Shown here one piece after another: positions 50,427-59,800 of a DNA stretch of 64,000 bases (positions are counted from its first letter, which is position 1; each line of letters starts with the position of its first letter). The stretch spans positions 3,162,001 through 3,226,000 of the forward strand of contig OZ257157.1 of assembly GCA_965279405.1 (NCBI GenBank), given 5' to 3'. Under the pieces are notes generated by a model. The model did not search any database. It was given only the letters and a program-made list of their open reading frames with translations, and was not told the DNA's origin. The stretch comes from CBDDIP01 sp965279405. Lineage in GTDB: Bacteria; Actinomycetota; Acidimicrobiia; Acidimicrobiales; Ilumatobacteraceae. A program made the translations under genes and the position numbers.

Positions 50427-52043
50427 GTGAACCTCCCCGAGTCGCAAGCTGGAACCATCCTCAGCGGAGAGCTCGATCCCCGCGTGCACGCCCGCCGCTG
50501 GTTCACGCTGGCCACGCTGTGCCTGAGCCTGTTGATCATCGTGATGGACAACACGATCCTCAACGTGGCCATCCCCTCGCTGGTTCGTGAGCTCGGCGCC
50601 ACCAACAGCCAGCTGCAGTGGATCATCGATGGCTACACGCTGGTGTTCGCCGGCCTGCTGCTGACCACCGGCAGCCTGGGTGATCGCTTCGGTCGCAAGA
50701 AGGCGTTGCGCATCGGCATCGTCATCTTCGCCACCGGCAGCATCCTGTCGGCGCTGGCGTCCAGCCCGACCAACCTCATCCTCACCCGGGCGTTCATGGG
50801 CATCGGCGGCGCGCTGATCATGCCGTCCACCCTGTCGATCCTGATCAACGTGTTCCGTGATCCGAAGGAGCGTGGCCGGGCGATCGCCGTCTGGGCCGGC
50901 TTCTCCGGGCTCGGCGTGGCCATCGGTCCCGTCACCGGCGGGTTGCTGCTCAAGCACTTCTCGTGGAGCGCGGTGTTCTGGGTGAACCTGCCGATCAGCA
51001 TCTCGGCGCTCGTCCTCGGCTACTTCTTCGTGCCGGAGTCGAAGGACCCGTCGGCACCGCGCATCGACCTGTTCGGCGCGCTGCTGTCCGTCGTCGGTCT
51101 CGGGGCGTTCCTGTTCGCGATCATCGAGGGTCCGAACTCCGGCTGGACCAGCACCACCGTCGTGGGCGCGTTCGTGCTCGGTGTCGTCGGCATCATCGGC
51201 TTCATCTCCTGGGAGCTGCACACGGATCACCCGATGCTCGACATGTCGTTCTTCCAGAACGCCCGGTTCACGGCGGCCAACACGGCGATCACGCTGACGT
51301 TCTTCGCCATGTTCGGATCCCTGTTCCTGATGACCCAGTACTGGCAGTTCGTGCACGGCTACAGCGCCCTGGAAGCGGGCGTGCGCCTGGTGCCGTACGC
51401 GATGACGATGATGCTGTTCGCTCCGATGTCGGCGCGGGTCGTGGAGCGGCTCGGCACGAAGGTGGTCGTCACCGCCGGGCTCTCGATCATCTCGCTGTCG
51501 ATGCTCTGGCTGAGCACGATCCACACCGACTCGAGCTACTTCCGGGTGATCGTCAACATGTGCGTGATGTCGGTCGGCATGGCGATGACGATGGCGCCCG
51601 CCACCGAGAGCGTGATGGGCTCGTTGCCCCGCGAGAAGGCCGGCGTCGGCTCGGCCGTCAACGACACGACCCGGCAGATGGGCGGCGCGCTCGGCGTTGC
51701 CGTCGTCGGCAGCCTGGTGGCCAGCGTCTACGCCACGCAGATCGACGAGCGGGGCCCGGGCCTCGGCATCGTCGGCGCCGCGCTGAGCAAGGCCCGCGGC
51801 TCGCTCGGCGCTGCGCTGGAGGAAGCATCGGGCTCATCGAACCCGACCGCGTTCACCCGCGCCGCCCGCGACGCGTTCGTCGACGGCCTGTCGAAGGGCC
51901 TGTGGGTCAGTGCCGGCGTGGTCGCTGTGGCGGCGTTCGTCGCCTTCCGCTTCCTGCCGGCCGTTGCTCACGACCCGCTGGCGCTCGACGTCGAGCAGGA
52001 GCCGACGGTCAGCGATGGACTCGCTCCGGTGGCAGGATCCTGA
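50427..52043 (+). CDS. DHA2-family MFS drug efflux transporter
   Basis: 538 aa, 14 TM-type. Motifs: NTILNVAIPSLVRELGATNSQLQWIIDGYTLVFAGLLLTTGSLGDRFGRKKAL (motif A after TM2), AWAGFSGLGVAIGPVTGGLLL (motif C) and late VGSAVNDTTRQMGGALGVAVVGS. GTG 50427 with AAAGG 6 nt upstream. Proton-driven export of toxic compounds; induced through the operator at 50387 and the following TetR. Confidence 0.93.
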   Translation: MNLPESQAGTILSGELDPRVHARRWFTLATLCLSLLIIVMDNTILNVAIPSLVRELGATNSQLQWIIDGYTLVFAGLLLTTGSLGDRFGRKKALRIGIVIFATGSILSALASSPTNLILTRAFMGIGGALIMPSTLSILINVFRDPKERGRAIAVWAGFSGLGVAIGPVTGGLLLKHFSWSAVFWVNLPISISALVLGYFFVPESKDPSAPRIDLFGALLSVVGLGAFLFAIIEGPNSGWTSTTVVGAFVLGVVGIIGFISWELHTDHPMLDMSFFQNARFTAANTAITLTFFAMFGSLFLMTQYWQFVHGYSALEAGVRLVPYAMTMMLFAPMSARVVERLGTKVVVTAGLSIISLSMLWLSTIHTDSSYFRVIVNMCVMSVGMAMTMAPATESVMGSLPREKAGVGSAVNDTTRQMGGALGVAVVGSLVASVYATQIDERGPGLGIVGAALSKARGSLGAALEEASGSSNPTAFTRAARDAFVDGLSKGLWVSAGVVAVAAFVAFRFLPAVAHDPLALDVEQEPTVSDGLAPVAGS

Positions 52044-52045
52044 CC

Positions 52046-52645
52046 GTGACCGTTCGTCCGCGTGGCCGCCCTCGCAACGAGGGCCATGACGCGGCCATCC
52101 TCGCGGCGACGATCGAGCTCGTGGCGGAGGTCGGGTTCGCTGCCCTCACCGTGGATGCGGTCGCCAAGCGCGCGGGCGTGGGCAAGGCGACGATCTACCG
52201 CCGTTGGTCGTCGAAGGAAGCGATGATGCTCGACGCGTGGATGAGCTTCTCGCAGCCGCCGATCACCCCCGACACCGGGACGTTCCGCTCCGATCTGGCC
52301 GCGTACTTCGCTCCGAAGGAGAACAGCATCCCGACCGACACCGTGCAGCGCGTCTTCCCCCAGATGATCGCCGCAGCGAAGGTCAACCCAGAGGTCAACG
52401 AGGCGTACCGAGCGTTCATCGCCGAACGCCGACGACCGCTGCGCACCCTCATCGAGCGCGCCGTCGTTCGCGGTGAGGTGCCCGCCGACATCGACATCGA
52501 CATCGTGCAGGACCTGTTGATCGCGCCGCTGATCTATCGCCTCCTGATCACCGACATGCCCACCGACGACTCGGTCATGGCGCGCCTCATCGACGTCGTG
52601 CTCCTCGGCGTCACGCGACAGACAGCGCTCGGCCCCAGTCGATGA
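52046..52645 (+). CDS. TetR-family repressor of the adjacent efflux pump
   Basis: 199 aa. GRPRNEGHDAAILAATIELVAEVGFAALTVDAVAKRAGVGKATIYRRWSSKEAM is a classic TetR HTH with the WxSKE ending; the C-terminus belongs to the TetR_C_11-like group (PVLRTLIERAVVRGEV region). GTG 52046 is 2 nt after the MFS stop, so pump and regulator are co-transcribed behind the palindrome at 50387. Confidence 0.88.
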   Translation: MTVRPRGRPRNEGHDAAILAATIELVAEVGFAALTVDAVAKRAGVGKATIYRRWSSKEAMMLDAWMSFSQPPITPDTGTFRSDLAAYFAPKENSIPTDTVQRVFPQMIAAAKVNPEVNEAYRAFIAERRRPLRTLIERAVVRGEVPADIDIDIVQDLLIAPLIYRLLITDMPTDDSVMARLIDVVLLGVTRQTALGPSR

Positions 52646-52907
52646 CGACCGAGCCGGGGTCCTCGGGGAGGACCTTGGCCGGGACGTGGGATCCAGGGAA
52701 GAGCAGGGCCAGCGCGGCCGGCTCCACCGGAGTGCCGATCTGGGTCGGGTACGGGCTGCCGTGCTGGGGCATGACCGTCAGCGAAACGGCGTAGATCGGC
52801 AGACCGGCCGCGTTCGACGAGCCCATCTGCCAGCACTGCACGATGACGGCGCGGCATTCGGTGCCGCGAGCCATCACGTCGGCAACTGAACCCTCGTCGT
52901 GTCGCAT
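52611..52907 (-). CDS. Conserved-type hypothetical protein, small
   Basis: 98 aa from ATG 52907 (an in-frame ATG at 52943 adds 12 residues). Soluble, with IYAVSLTVMPQHGSPYPTQIG and a C-terminal PGSHVPAKVLPEDPGSVVIDW that reads like a compact beta-domain found in actinobacterial hypothetical proteins. The 3' end overlaps the tetR gene by 35 bp. An inverted repeat TGGTCC-CAGA-GGACCA (52907-52922) covers its start. Function unknown. Confidence 0.6.
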   Translation of the reverse strand: MRHDEGSVADVMARGTECRAVIVQCWQMGSSNAAGLPIYAVSLTVMPQHGSPYPTQIGTPVEPAALALLFPGSHVPAKVLPEDPGSVVIDWGRALSVA

Positions 52908-52980
52908 GGTCCCAGAGGACCACGGGCCGATGAGCACCCGCATGGGTACCGGCTACTCAATTTTCCGCGACACTGGCGCG

Positions 52981-53853
52981 ATGCGCATCGGACTGCTCAT
53001 CTTCCCCACCGACGTCGGCATGCAGCCGATCGAGCTCGCCCGCGAAGCCGAGGCCCGCGGGTTCGCGTCGCTCTGGTTCCCGGAGCACTCGCACATCCCC
53101 AGCAGCCGCCGGTCGCCGTGGGGCGGCCGCGAGGGCGCGCCGCCGCTCCCCGAGGAGTACTGGCGGACGCACGACCAGTTCCTCGCGCTGACGGCCGCTG
53201 CGGCGGTGACCTCCGAGCTGCTGCTGGCCACCGGCATCACCCTCGTGGCCCAGCGCGATCCGATCTGGCTGGCCAAGGAGGTGGCCACGCTCGACCACAT
53301 CTCGGGCGGCCGCTTCCTGTTCGGCGTCGGCTACGGCTGGAACCACGAGGAGATGGAGGCCCACGGGGTCAACCCGAAGACCAGGCGCAAGCTCGTGCGC
53401 GAGAAGATCCTCGCCTGCAAGGCGCTCTGGACCCAGGACGAGGCGTCGTTCGACGGGGAGCTGGTGCACGTCGAGCCGTCGTGGTCGTGGCCCAAGCCGG
53501 TGCAGCGGCCGCACCCGCCGATCATCATCGGCGCGTCACCAACCGACCTCCACTTCCGTCACGTCATCGAGTACGCGGACGGGTGGATGCCGATCGAAGG
53601 GCGTTGGCCGATCGACGAGTCGTGGCACACGTTGCAACGCCAGGCGGCCGACGCCGGGCGCGATCCTGCGACGCTCAGCCTCGGTGTGTTCGGGGCCCGA
53701 CCCGACGCCGCGCACCTCGCCGGCTTGCGCGACCTCGGTGCCGATCACGTCGCGCTGGGCTTGCCGGCGCTCGACCGCGACGCGGCGATGGCCGCGTTGG
53801 AGCGCTACGCCCCGCTCGTCGAGGAGTTCAACACCGAATTCCATCGCGGCTGA
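52981..53853 (+). CDS. LLM-class F420-dependent oxidoreductase
   Basis: 290 aa. MRIGLLIFPTDVGMQPIELAREAEARGFASLWFPEHSHIP, then LDHISGGRFLFGVGYGWNHEEMEAHGV and PPIIIGASPTDLHFRHVIEYADGWMPI: the luciferase-like TIM barrel, subfamily TIGR03619 type common in F420-producing actinobacteria. Substrate unknown. Confidence 0.88.
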   Translation: MRIGLLIFPTDVGMQPIELAREAEARGFASLWFPEHSHIPSSRRSPWGGREGAPPLPEEYWRTHDQFLALTAAAAVTSELLLATGITLVAQRDPIWLAKEVATLDHISGGRFLFGVGYGWNHEEMEAHGVNPKTRRKLVREKILACKALWTQDEASFDGELVHVEPSWSWPKPVQRPHPPIIIGASPTDLHFRHVIEYADGWMPIEGRWPIDESWHTLQRQAADAGRDPATLSLGVFGARPDAAHLAGLRDLGADHVALGLPALDRDAAMAALERYAPLVEEFNTEFHRG

Positions 53854-53870
53854 AGAATCTCGTGACGACC

Positions 53871-53897
53871 TGTCGATCGGCGTCGATGCCGTTCGTC
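53871..53897 (+). promoter_or_regulatory. ECF42-type promoter: TGTCGA-N17-CGTC
   Basis: TGTCGA at 53871-53876 and CGTC at 53894-53897, 17 bp apart, about 33 bp before the DGPF gene. As I recall it, the published ECF42 target motif is TGTCGA (-35) with CG[A/T]C (-10). This would make the DGPF-ECF42 operon autoregulated, as described in Streptomyces. Confidence 0.6.
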
Positions 53898-53929
53898 CAC
53901 TGCGTGACGACTCACACAAGGAGACATCC

Positions 53930-54280
53930 ATGCGCTACATGCTGTTGATCTACTCGAACCCCACGGCGTGGACCACGCTCACCAAGGAGGAGAGCGAAGG
54001 CATCTACGGCGAGTACTTCGCCTTCACCGATCGGGTCCGCGAAAGCGGCGAGCTCGTCGCCGGCGACCCGTTGCAGGGCCTCGAGACGGCCACGACGGTC
54101 CGTGTGCGCGACGGTCAGTCGTCGTCCACCGACGGCCCGTTCGCCGAGACGAAGGAGGTGCTCGGCGGGTACTACATCGTCGACGTGCCGAACCTCGATC
54201 GTGCGCTCGAGCTGGCGGCGCAGATCCCCGACGCCCGCTACGGCAGCGTCGAGGTGCGGCCGATCCAAGAGATGATGTGA
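53930..54280 (+). CDS. DGPF/YCII-domain protein, ECF42 partner
   Basis: 116 aa. MRYMLLIYSNPTAW, RVRDGQSSSTDGPFAETKEVLGGYYIVD (the name-giving DGPF motif) and the C-terminal GSVEVRPIQEMM. AAGGAGA precedes the ATG. DGPF proteins are the conserved genomic partners of ECF42 sigma factors; their biochemical function is not settled. Translationally coupled to the sigma gene. Confidence 0.92.
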   Translation: MRYMLLIYSNPTAWTTLTKEESEGIYGEYFAFTDRVRESGELVAGDPLQGLETATTVRVRDGQSSSTDGPFAETKEVLGGYYIVDVPNLDRALELAAQIPDARYGSVEVRPIQEMM

Positions 54281-55527
54281 CCCAAGCGAGTGGCGTCGGC
54301 GAGATCGGGCAGCTGTACCGCGAGCACGCGGGACGGCTGCTCGGCTCGCTGATGCGCTCGTTCGGTGATCTCGACATCGCCGAGGAGGCGCTGCAGGACG
54401 CCGTCGAGGCAGCGGTGCAGCGCTGGCCCGTCGACGGCGTGCCGCGCGAACCCGCAGGGTGGCTGCTGGCGGTGGCCCGCAACCGCGCGCTCGATCGCGT
54501 GCGCCGCGAGAACCAGCGCAGCATGCGCGAGGAGGCCGCCACCGCACGTGCCGCGGCGCTGCGACGCCCGTGGGACGAGGAACCGGCCGGCGAGCGTGGC
54601 GACGACCAGCTTCGGCTGCTGTTCATGTGCTGTCACCCGGCGCTGGGCGCGGACGCGCAGGCGGCGTTGACGCTGCGATCGCTCGGCGGCCTGACGACAG
54701 CGGAGATCGCCAGCGCCTACCTCGTCGACGAGTCGACGATGGCCCAGCGCCTGGTGCGTGCCAAGCACAAGATCCGCGCCACGCGGATCCCGTTCTCGCT
54801 GCCGTCGACGGACCAGCTCGCTGCTCGGCTGGGTGTGGTGATGCGGGTGATCTACCTCGTGTTCAACGAGGGCTACCTCGCGTCGGCTGGGGCCTCGGTG
54901 GTGCGCGTCGACCTGTGCACCGAGGCGATCGCGATCGCACGGACGGTACGTGCTCTCGTTCCCGACGAGCCCGAGCCGGCAGGACTGCTGGCACTGATGT
55001 TGCTGCACGACTCGAGGCGGGCGACGCGAGAGGACGACCACGGCGACATCGTGCTGCTCGAGCACCAGGACCGGACGCGGTGGAACCGAGCACAGATCGA
55101 CGAGGGGGCGACGCTGGTCGAATCGGCGCTGATGATCCGCGAGGTCGGGCCGTACCAGGTCGAGGCGGCGATCGCCGCGCTGCACGCCACGGCGATGTCG
55201 TCCGACGAGACCGACTGGCCGCAGATCGTGGCGCTCTACGGCGTGCTGCAACGCATCGCGCCGTCGCCGGTGATCGACCTCAACCGAGCGGTCGCCGTCG
55301 GGATGGCCGACGGGCCGGAAGCGGGTCTGGCCGCGTTGGGAGACGTCGCCGGCCTGGAGCGCTCGCACCACCTGCACGCCGCCCGGTCGCTGTTCCTGCA
55401 GCGCAGCGGCCGGCGCGACGAGGCGATCGTCGCCATCGATGCCGCGCTCGCGCTCGTCAGCAACGAACCGGAACGCCGCCTGCTGGAGCGGCGCCGGGCC
55501 GTGCTGACTTACGCTCGGCGCCCATGA
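54277..55527 (+). CDS. ECF42-group RNA polymerase sigma factor with C-terminal extension
   Basis: 416 aa. Sigma2 (YREHAGRLLGSLMRSFGDLDIAEEALQDAVEAAVQRWP, GWLLAVARNRALDRVRRE) and sigma4 (LTLRSLGGLTTAEIASAYLVDESTMAQRLVRAKHKIR) occupy about 1-180. The long C-terminal domain (VFNEGYLASAG, TEAIAIARTVRALVPDEPE, VIDLNRAVAVGMADGPEAGL) contains TPR-like helices and is required for activity in this group (family knowledge). GTG start overlaps the DGPF stop. Confidence 0.93.
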   Translation: MTQASGVGEIGQLYREHAGRLLGSLMRSFGDLDIAEEALQDAVEAAVQRWPVDGVPREPAGWLLAVARNRALDRVRRENQRSMREEAATARAAALRRPWDEEPAGERGDDQLRLLFMCCHPALGADAQAALTLRSLGGLTTAEIASAYLVDESTMAQRLVRAKHKIRATRIPFSLPSTDQLAARLGVVMRVIYLVFNEGYLASAGASVVRVDLCTEAIAIARTVRALVPDEPEPAGLLALMLLHDSRRATREDDHGDIVLLEHQDRTRWNRAQIDEGATLVESALMIREVGPYQVEAAIAALHATAMSSDETDWPQIVALYGVLQRIAPSPVIDLNRAVAVGMADGPEAGLAALGDVAGLERSHHLHAARSLFLQRSGRRDEAIVAIDAALALVSNEPERRLLERRRAVLTYARRP

Positions 55528-56849
55528 GCCATCCGTTCGAGGGACGCCCGCTTCCGCAGTGGTACGACGATGCCAAGTTCGGCATCTTCATCCACTGGGG
55601 CCCGTACGCAGTGCCGTGCTACGCGCCGGTCGACCACGACATGGGCGACCTGTTCGCAGCCGGGAACTGGGCCGAGGTGTTCCGCTTCAGCCCGTACACC
55701 GAGTGGTACCTGAACTCGTGGGCGTTGGACGGCAGCGACACCGCAGCGCACCACGCGGCGACCTACGGCGATCGCAGCTATGGAAGTTTCGTCGAGGAGT
55801 TCCGCGAGCGGTCGGCCGGCGCGTCGACCGCTGCCTGGGCGCCGCTGTTCGCGCAGGCGGGCGCTCGCTACGTGGTGCCGGTGACCAAGCACCACGACGG
55901 CTACCTCATGTGGCCGTCTGCAGTGCCGAACCCGCACCGCGATGGTTGGCAGGCCGAACGCGACCACGTCGGCGAGCTCGCCGCGGCCACGCGCGAGGAG
56001 GGCATGCGCTTCGGGCTGTACTACTCCGGTGGCCTCGACTGGACGTTCCGCGAGCCGCACATCGACAGCATCCTGTCGATGATCCAGAACGTCCCCGATC
56101 AGCCGGACTACCGCGAGTACGCCGTTGCCCACGTGGACGAGCTGATCGAGCGCTACCGCCCGAGCGTGCTGTGGAACGACATCGGCTGGCCGGCGTCGCT
56201 CGACCCCAACGACGTCTACGCGCGCTACTACGACGCGGTGCCGGACGGCATCGTCAACGACCGGTTCAACATGCTCGCCACCCGCCAGGGCAAGCTGCAC
56301 GCCGACATCGCCACGCCCGAGTACTCGACGAAGGCATCGGGCACGCGCAAGTGGGAGGTCTGCCGCGGCATCGGCCGATCGTTCGGCTACAACCGGATGG
56401 AGCGCGAGGACACGTTGACGTCGGCGGACGACCTGATCTGGATGCTGGCCGACATCGTCGCTCGCGGTGGGAACCTGCTCCTCAACGTCGGGCCCGATGC
56501 GGACGGTCGCATCCCGCTGGCGCAGGCGGTGCGGCTCACCGCGGTCGGCTGGTGGCTGCGCGCCAACGGCGCTGCGATCTACGGCGCCCACGGCGACGGC
56601 GTCACCACGACGGTCGATGGTCGTGAGGTCGGTCTGACCTCGCGCGACGGGGTGCGCTACGCGATCGTGCGTGGTGCGCCCGCAGACGCGGTGGAGCTGG
56701 TGGGCGTGGAGGCTCCTTCTGGTGCCGAGGTGCGCATGCTCGGCAACGATCGGGTGCTGCCGCACTCGACGCGCGACGGCAACCTGCGCATCACCCTGCC
56801 CGACCACCTGCCGGCGGCGCCGGCGACGGTGCTGTCGATCAGCGAGTGA
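55524..56849 (+). CDS. Alpha-L-fucosidase, GH29
   Basis: 441 aa. QWYDDAKFGIFIHWGPYAVPCYAP, the KHHDGYLMWPS active-site region, YYSGGLDW, and SVLWNDIGWP where the nucleophile Asp lies; late GGNLLLNVGPDADGRIP is diagnostic for GH29. No signal peptide, so probably intracellular. It overlaps the ECF42 stop by ATGA, so it is in the same transcript, an unusual pairing. Confidence 0.93.
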   Translation: MSHPFEGRPLPQWYDDAKFGIFIHWGPYAVPCYAPVDHDMGDLFAAGNWAEVFRFSPYTEWYLNSWALDGSDTAAHHAATYGDRSYGSFVEEFRERSAGASTAAWAPLFAQAGARYVVPVTKHHDGYLMWPSAVPNPHRDGWQAERDHVGELAAATREEGMRFGLYYSGGLDWTFREPHIDSILSMIQNVPDQPDYREYAVAHVDELIERYRPSVLWNDIGWPASLDPNDVYARYYDAVPDGIVNDRFNMLATRQGKLHADIATPEYSTKASGTRKWEVCRGIGRSFGYNRMEREDTLTSADDLIWMLADIVARGGNLLLNVGPDADGRIPLAQAVRLTAVGWWLRANGAAIYGAHGDGVTTTVDGREVGLTSRDGVRYAIVRGAPADAVELVGVEAPSGAEVRMLGNDRVLPHSTRDGNLRITLPDHLPAAPATVLSISE

Positions 56850-59800
56850 ACGCGGTGAGCCGTCGCTGCAGCTCGTCGCGGTAGGCGGCCGCACGCTCGA
56901 GCTTGAGGTGCTCGTAGCCGCGCACCCCGTCGGGCAGCGAGGCGATGGCCACGGCCTCGTCGAGGTTGGTGGCGCTCACGTGCTGCAGCACTCGGTCGAC
57001 GGCTTCGATGTACTCGGGCACCATCGCCCGTTCGATGCGACGAACCTTGGCCATGCCGAACAGGTCGAGTGGCGTGCCGCGCACCTTGCGTCCGGCGCGA
57101 AGGGCCCAGAACGCTGGCTTCGACCAACCGCCGAGCTTGATCTTGCGGTGCATGCCCAGGGCGCGCAGCAGCGGTGGGTGCAGGTGCCAGACGACCTTGG
57201 CGCGCTTGCCGCCGATCGCGTGCGCCGCGGCCCTCGACTCGGGCAGGAGCAGCAGTCGGGCCACCTCGTACTCGTCCTTGTAGGCCATCAGCTTGTGGAG
57301 GTTGCGGGCAACCGAATCGGTGAGCGCGGGGAACCCGGCGGCGTCGACGCGCTCGATCACGTCGCGGTAGCGCTTCGCGTAGGCGGCCGACTGGTACCCG
57401 GTGAGGTCGTCGGCCAGGCGATCGACGAGCGGACGGTCGTCGGCATCGGCATCGGCATCGGCATCGGTCACGGGGCCGAGGCCGGCGGCGCTGACGACCG
57501 CGTCGGGATCGGCCACCCATGCGCGGCCCCACGCGAAGGCAGCGAGGTTGCGCTCGACGGCGGTGCCGTTGAGCGTGATCGCCCGTTCGATCGACGCGGC
57601 GTGCACCGGCAGCTCGCCGGACTGGACGGCCACACCGATGAGGAACACGTTGGCGGTGGTGTCGTCGCCGAGCAACCCGTGCACCATCGCGTTGGTGTCG
57701 ACGCGCAGGTGGCGGGTGGACGACTCGTCGAGGCGAGCCTCGACGGCGGCGGTGGGGAAGGCCCGCTCGGGGTGGATGACCATGGTGCCGGTGGGCACCG
57801 CAGTGGAGCTGGCGACGACCGCAGTTCGCTGCGGGTCGAGCCCGGCGAGGTGCGTGTCGCTGCCTGCGACCAGTTCGTCGAAGGCGAGCAGCAGATCGAC
57901 CGATCCCCATGTCGCCTTGTTCGAGGGTTGCGGCTCGTCGACCGTCAAGCGCAGGTCGCTGACGACCGGTCCCGCCTTCTGCGACAGCCCGGTCTGGTCC
58001 AGCCCGCGCACGCAGTACCCGTCCAACATCGCCGCCGTCCCGATGATCTGCGACACCGTCACCACCCCCGTCCCCCCAATCCCGGACATGCGCACCGTGA
58101 AGTCCCGTGCCGCCGCCCTGACGGGCGCCGGCAGTGCGTCGGGTGCTCGAAGGAGGGGGCGAACGGGGGACCCGGTCCCCCGTTGAGGAGACACGGCGAC
58201 GGTCATGAAGCTCGGGCAGTCGCCCTCCATGCACGACATGTCGAAGTTGCACGAGGTCTGGTCGATCTTGGTCTTGCGGCCGAACGGCGTGTCGACCGGT
58301 TGCACGGAGAGGCAGTTGCTGACGTCGCCGCAGTCGCCGCACCCTTCGCAGACGCGTTGGTTGATGACGACCCGGAACGCCGGCGTGTCGATCTTGCCGC
58401 GCTTGCGGTCGCGTCGCTTCTCGGCCGCGCAGCGCTGGTCGTGGATCAGCACGGTGCAACCGGGCACGGTGGCCAGCAGCTCCTGCGCCTCGACGACGCG
58501 CTGGCGTCCCCACACCTTCACCCCGGCCGGCAGCGGCGTGTCGCGGTAGCGGCCGAGGTCGTCGGTGGTGATCAGTACCTGGCGCACGCCTTCGGCGAGG
58601 AGGGCCTCGGCCAGCTGCGGCACCTCGAGCTGGCCGAACGGGTCCTGCCCGCCGGTCATCGCCACCGCCCCGTTGTAGAGGATCTTGTAGGTGATGTTCA
58701 CGCCCGCCGCGGCGGCGGCGCGGACGGCGAGGATGCCGCTGTGGAAGAGGGTGCCGTCACCGATGTTCTGGATCAGGTGGTCGGCGCCGATGAACGGCGA
58801 CATGCCGAACCACTGGGCGCCCTCGTTGCCCATCGCGGTCAACCCGACGATGTCACCGGCACGGCCTTCCTCCATCAGCATGACCATCGAGTGGCACCCG
58901 ATGCCGGCGCCGATGAGCGCGCCGTCGGGCACCTTCGTCGACGTGTTGTGCGGGCAGCCGCTGCAGAAGTACGGCGTGCGGTTGACGGTCAACGGGATCA
59001 GCGACGTGCGCTGCACGCGCAGCGCGGCGAGGCGCTCCGGTGCGATGCGGGTCAGCAGACGCGTGCGCAGACGCGGGGCGATGGTGTCGGCTTCGAGGGT
59101 GCCGGTGCGCGGCAGCAGCGCGCTGCCGTCGGGCTGGAGCTTGCCGGTGACGATCGGGCGTTGCGCCTGCGCGTACAGCGCGTCCTTGACGAACCACTCG
59201 AGCGTCGGGTTCTTCTCCTCGACCACGACGATCTCGCTGAGCCCGTCGGCGAACTCGCGGATCAGTGCGGGGTCGATCGGCACGGGGAGGTCGAGCCTGA
59301 GCAGACGGATGCCGGCGTCGCGCAGGTCGTCGTCGTTGCGCAGCCCCAGCAGCGCGAGCGCCTCCATCGTCTCGCGGTACGTGTGGCCGGTGGCGACGAG
59401 CCCGATCCAGTCGTTCGGCCCGCGCACGGCGATCGTGTTCAGCCGGTTGTCCACCCCGTAGCGGCGAGCGACCTCGAGGCGGACCTCGTGGAACTCGCGT
59501 TCCATGTCGAGCGAGAACGGGGTCAGCAACCTGCCCGACGGCACTGGCTCGAACTGGCGCCCGTCGACCTCCAGGCGGGGCACGATCGGACGGATCCGAT
59601 CGATGTCGAGCTCGACGGTGCCGGTGCCGTCGGCGACCGCTTCGACCACCTTCATCGCCACCCACAGACCGCAGGCCCGCGACAGCGCGATGGCGTGCCG
59701 GCCGAGGTCGATGGCGTCCTGCACGTCGCCGGGATAGAGCACCGGCATGTGGAGGTCGACGAGGCTGGCGTCGCTGGAGGATGGCAGCGTGCTGCTCTTC

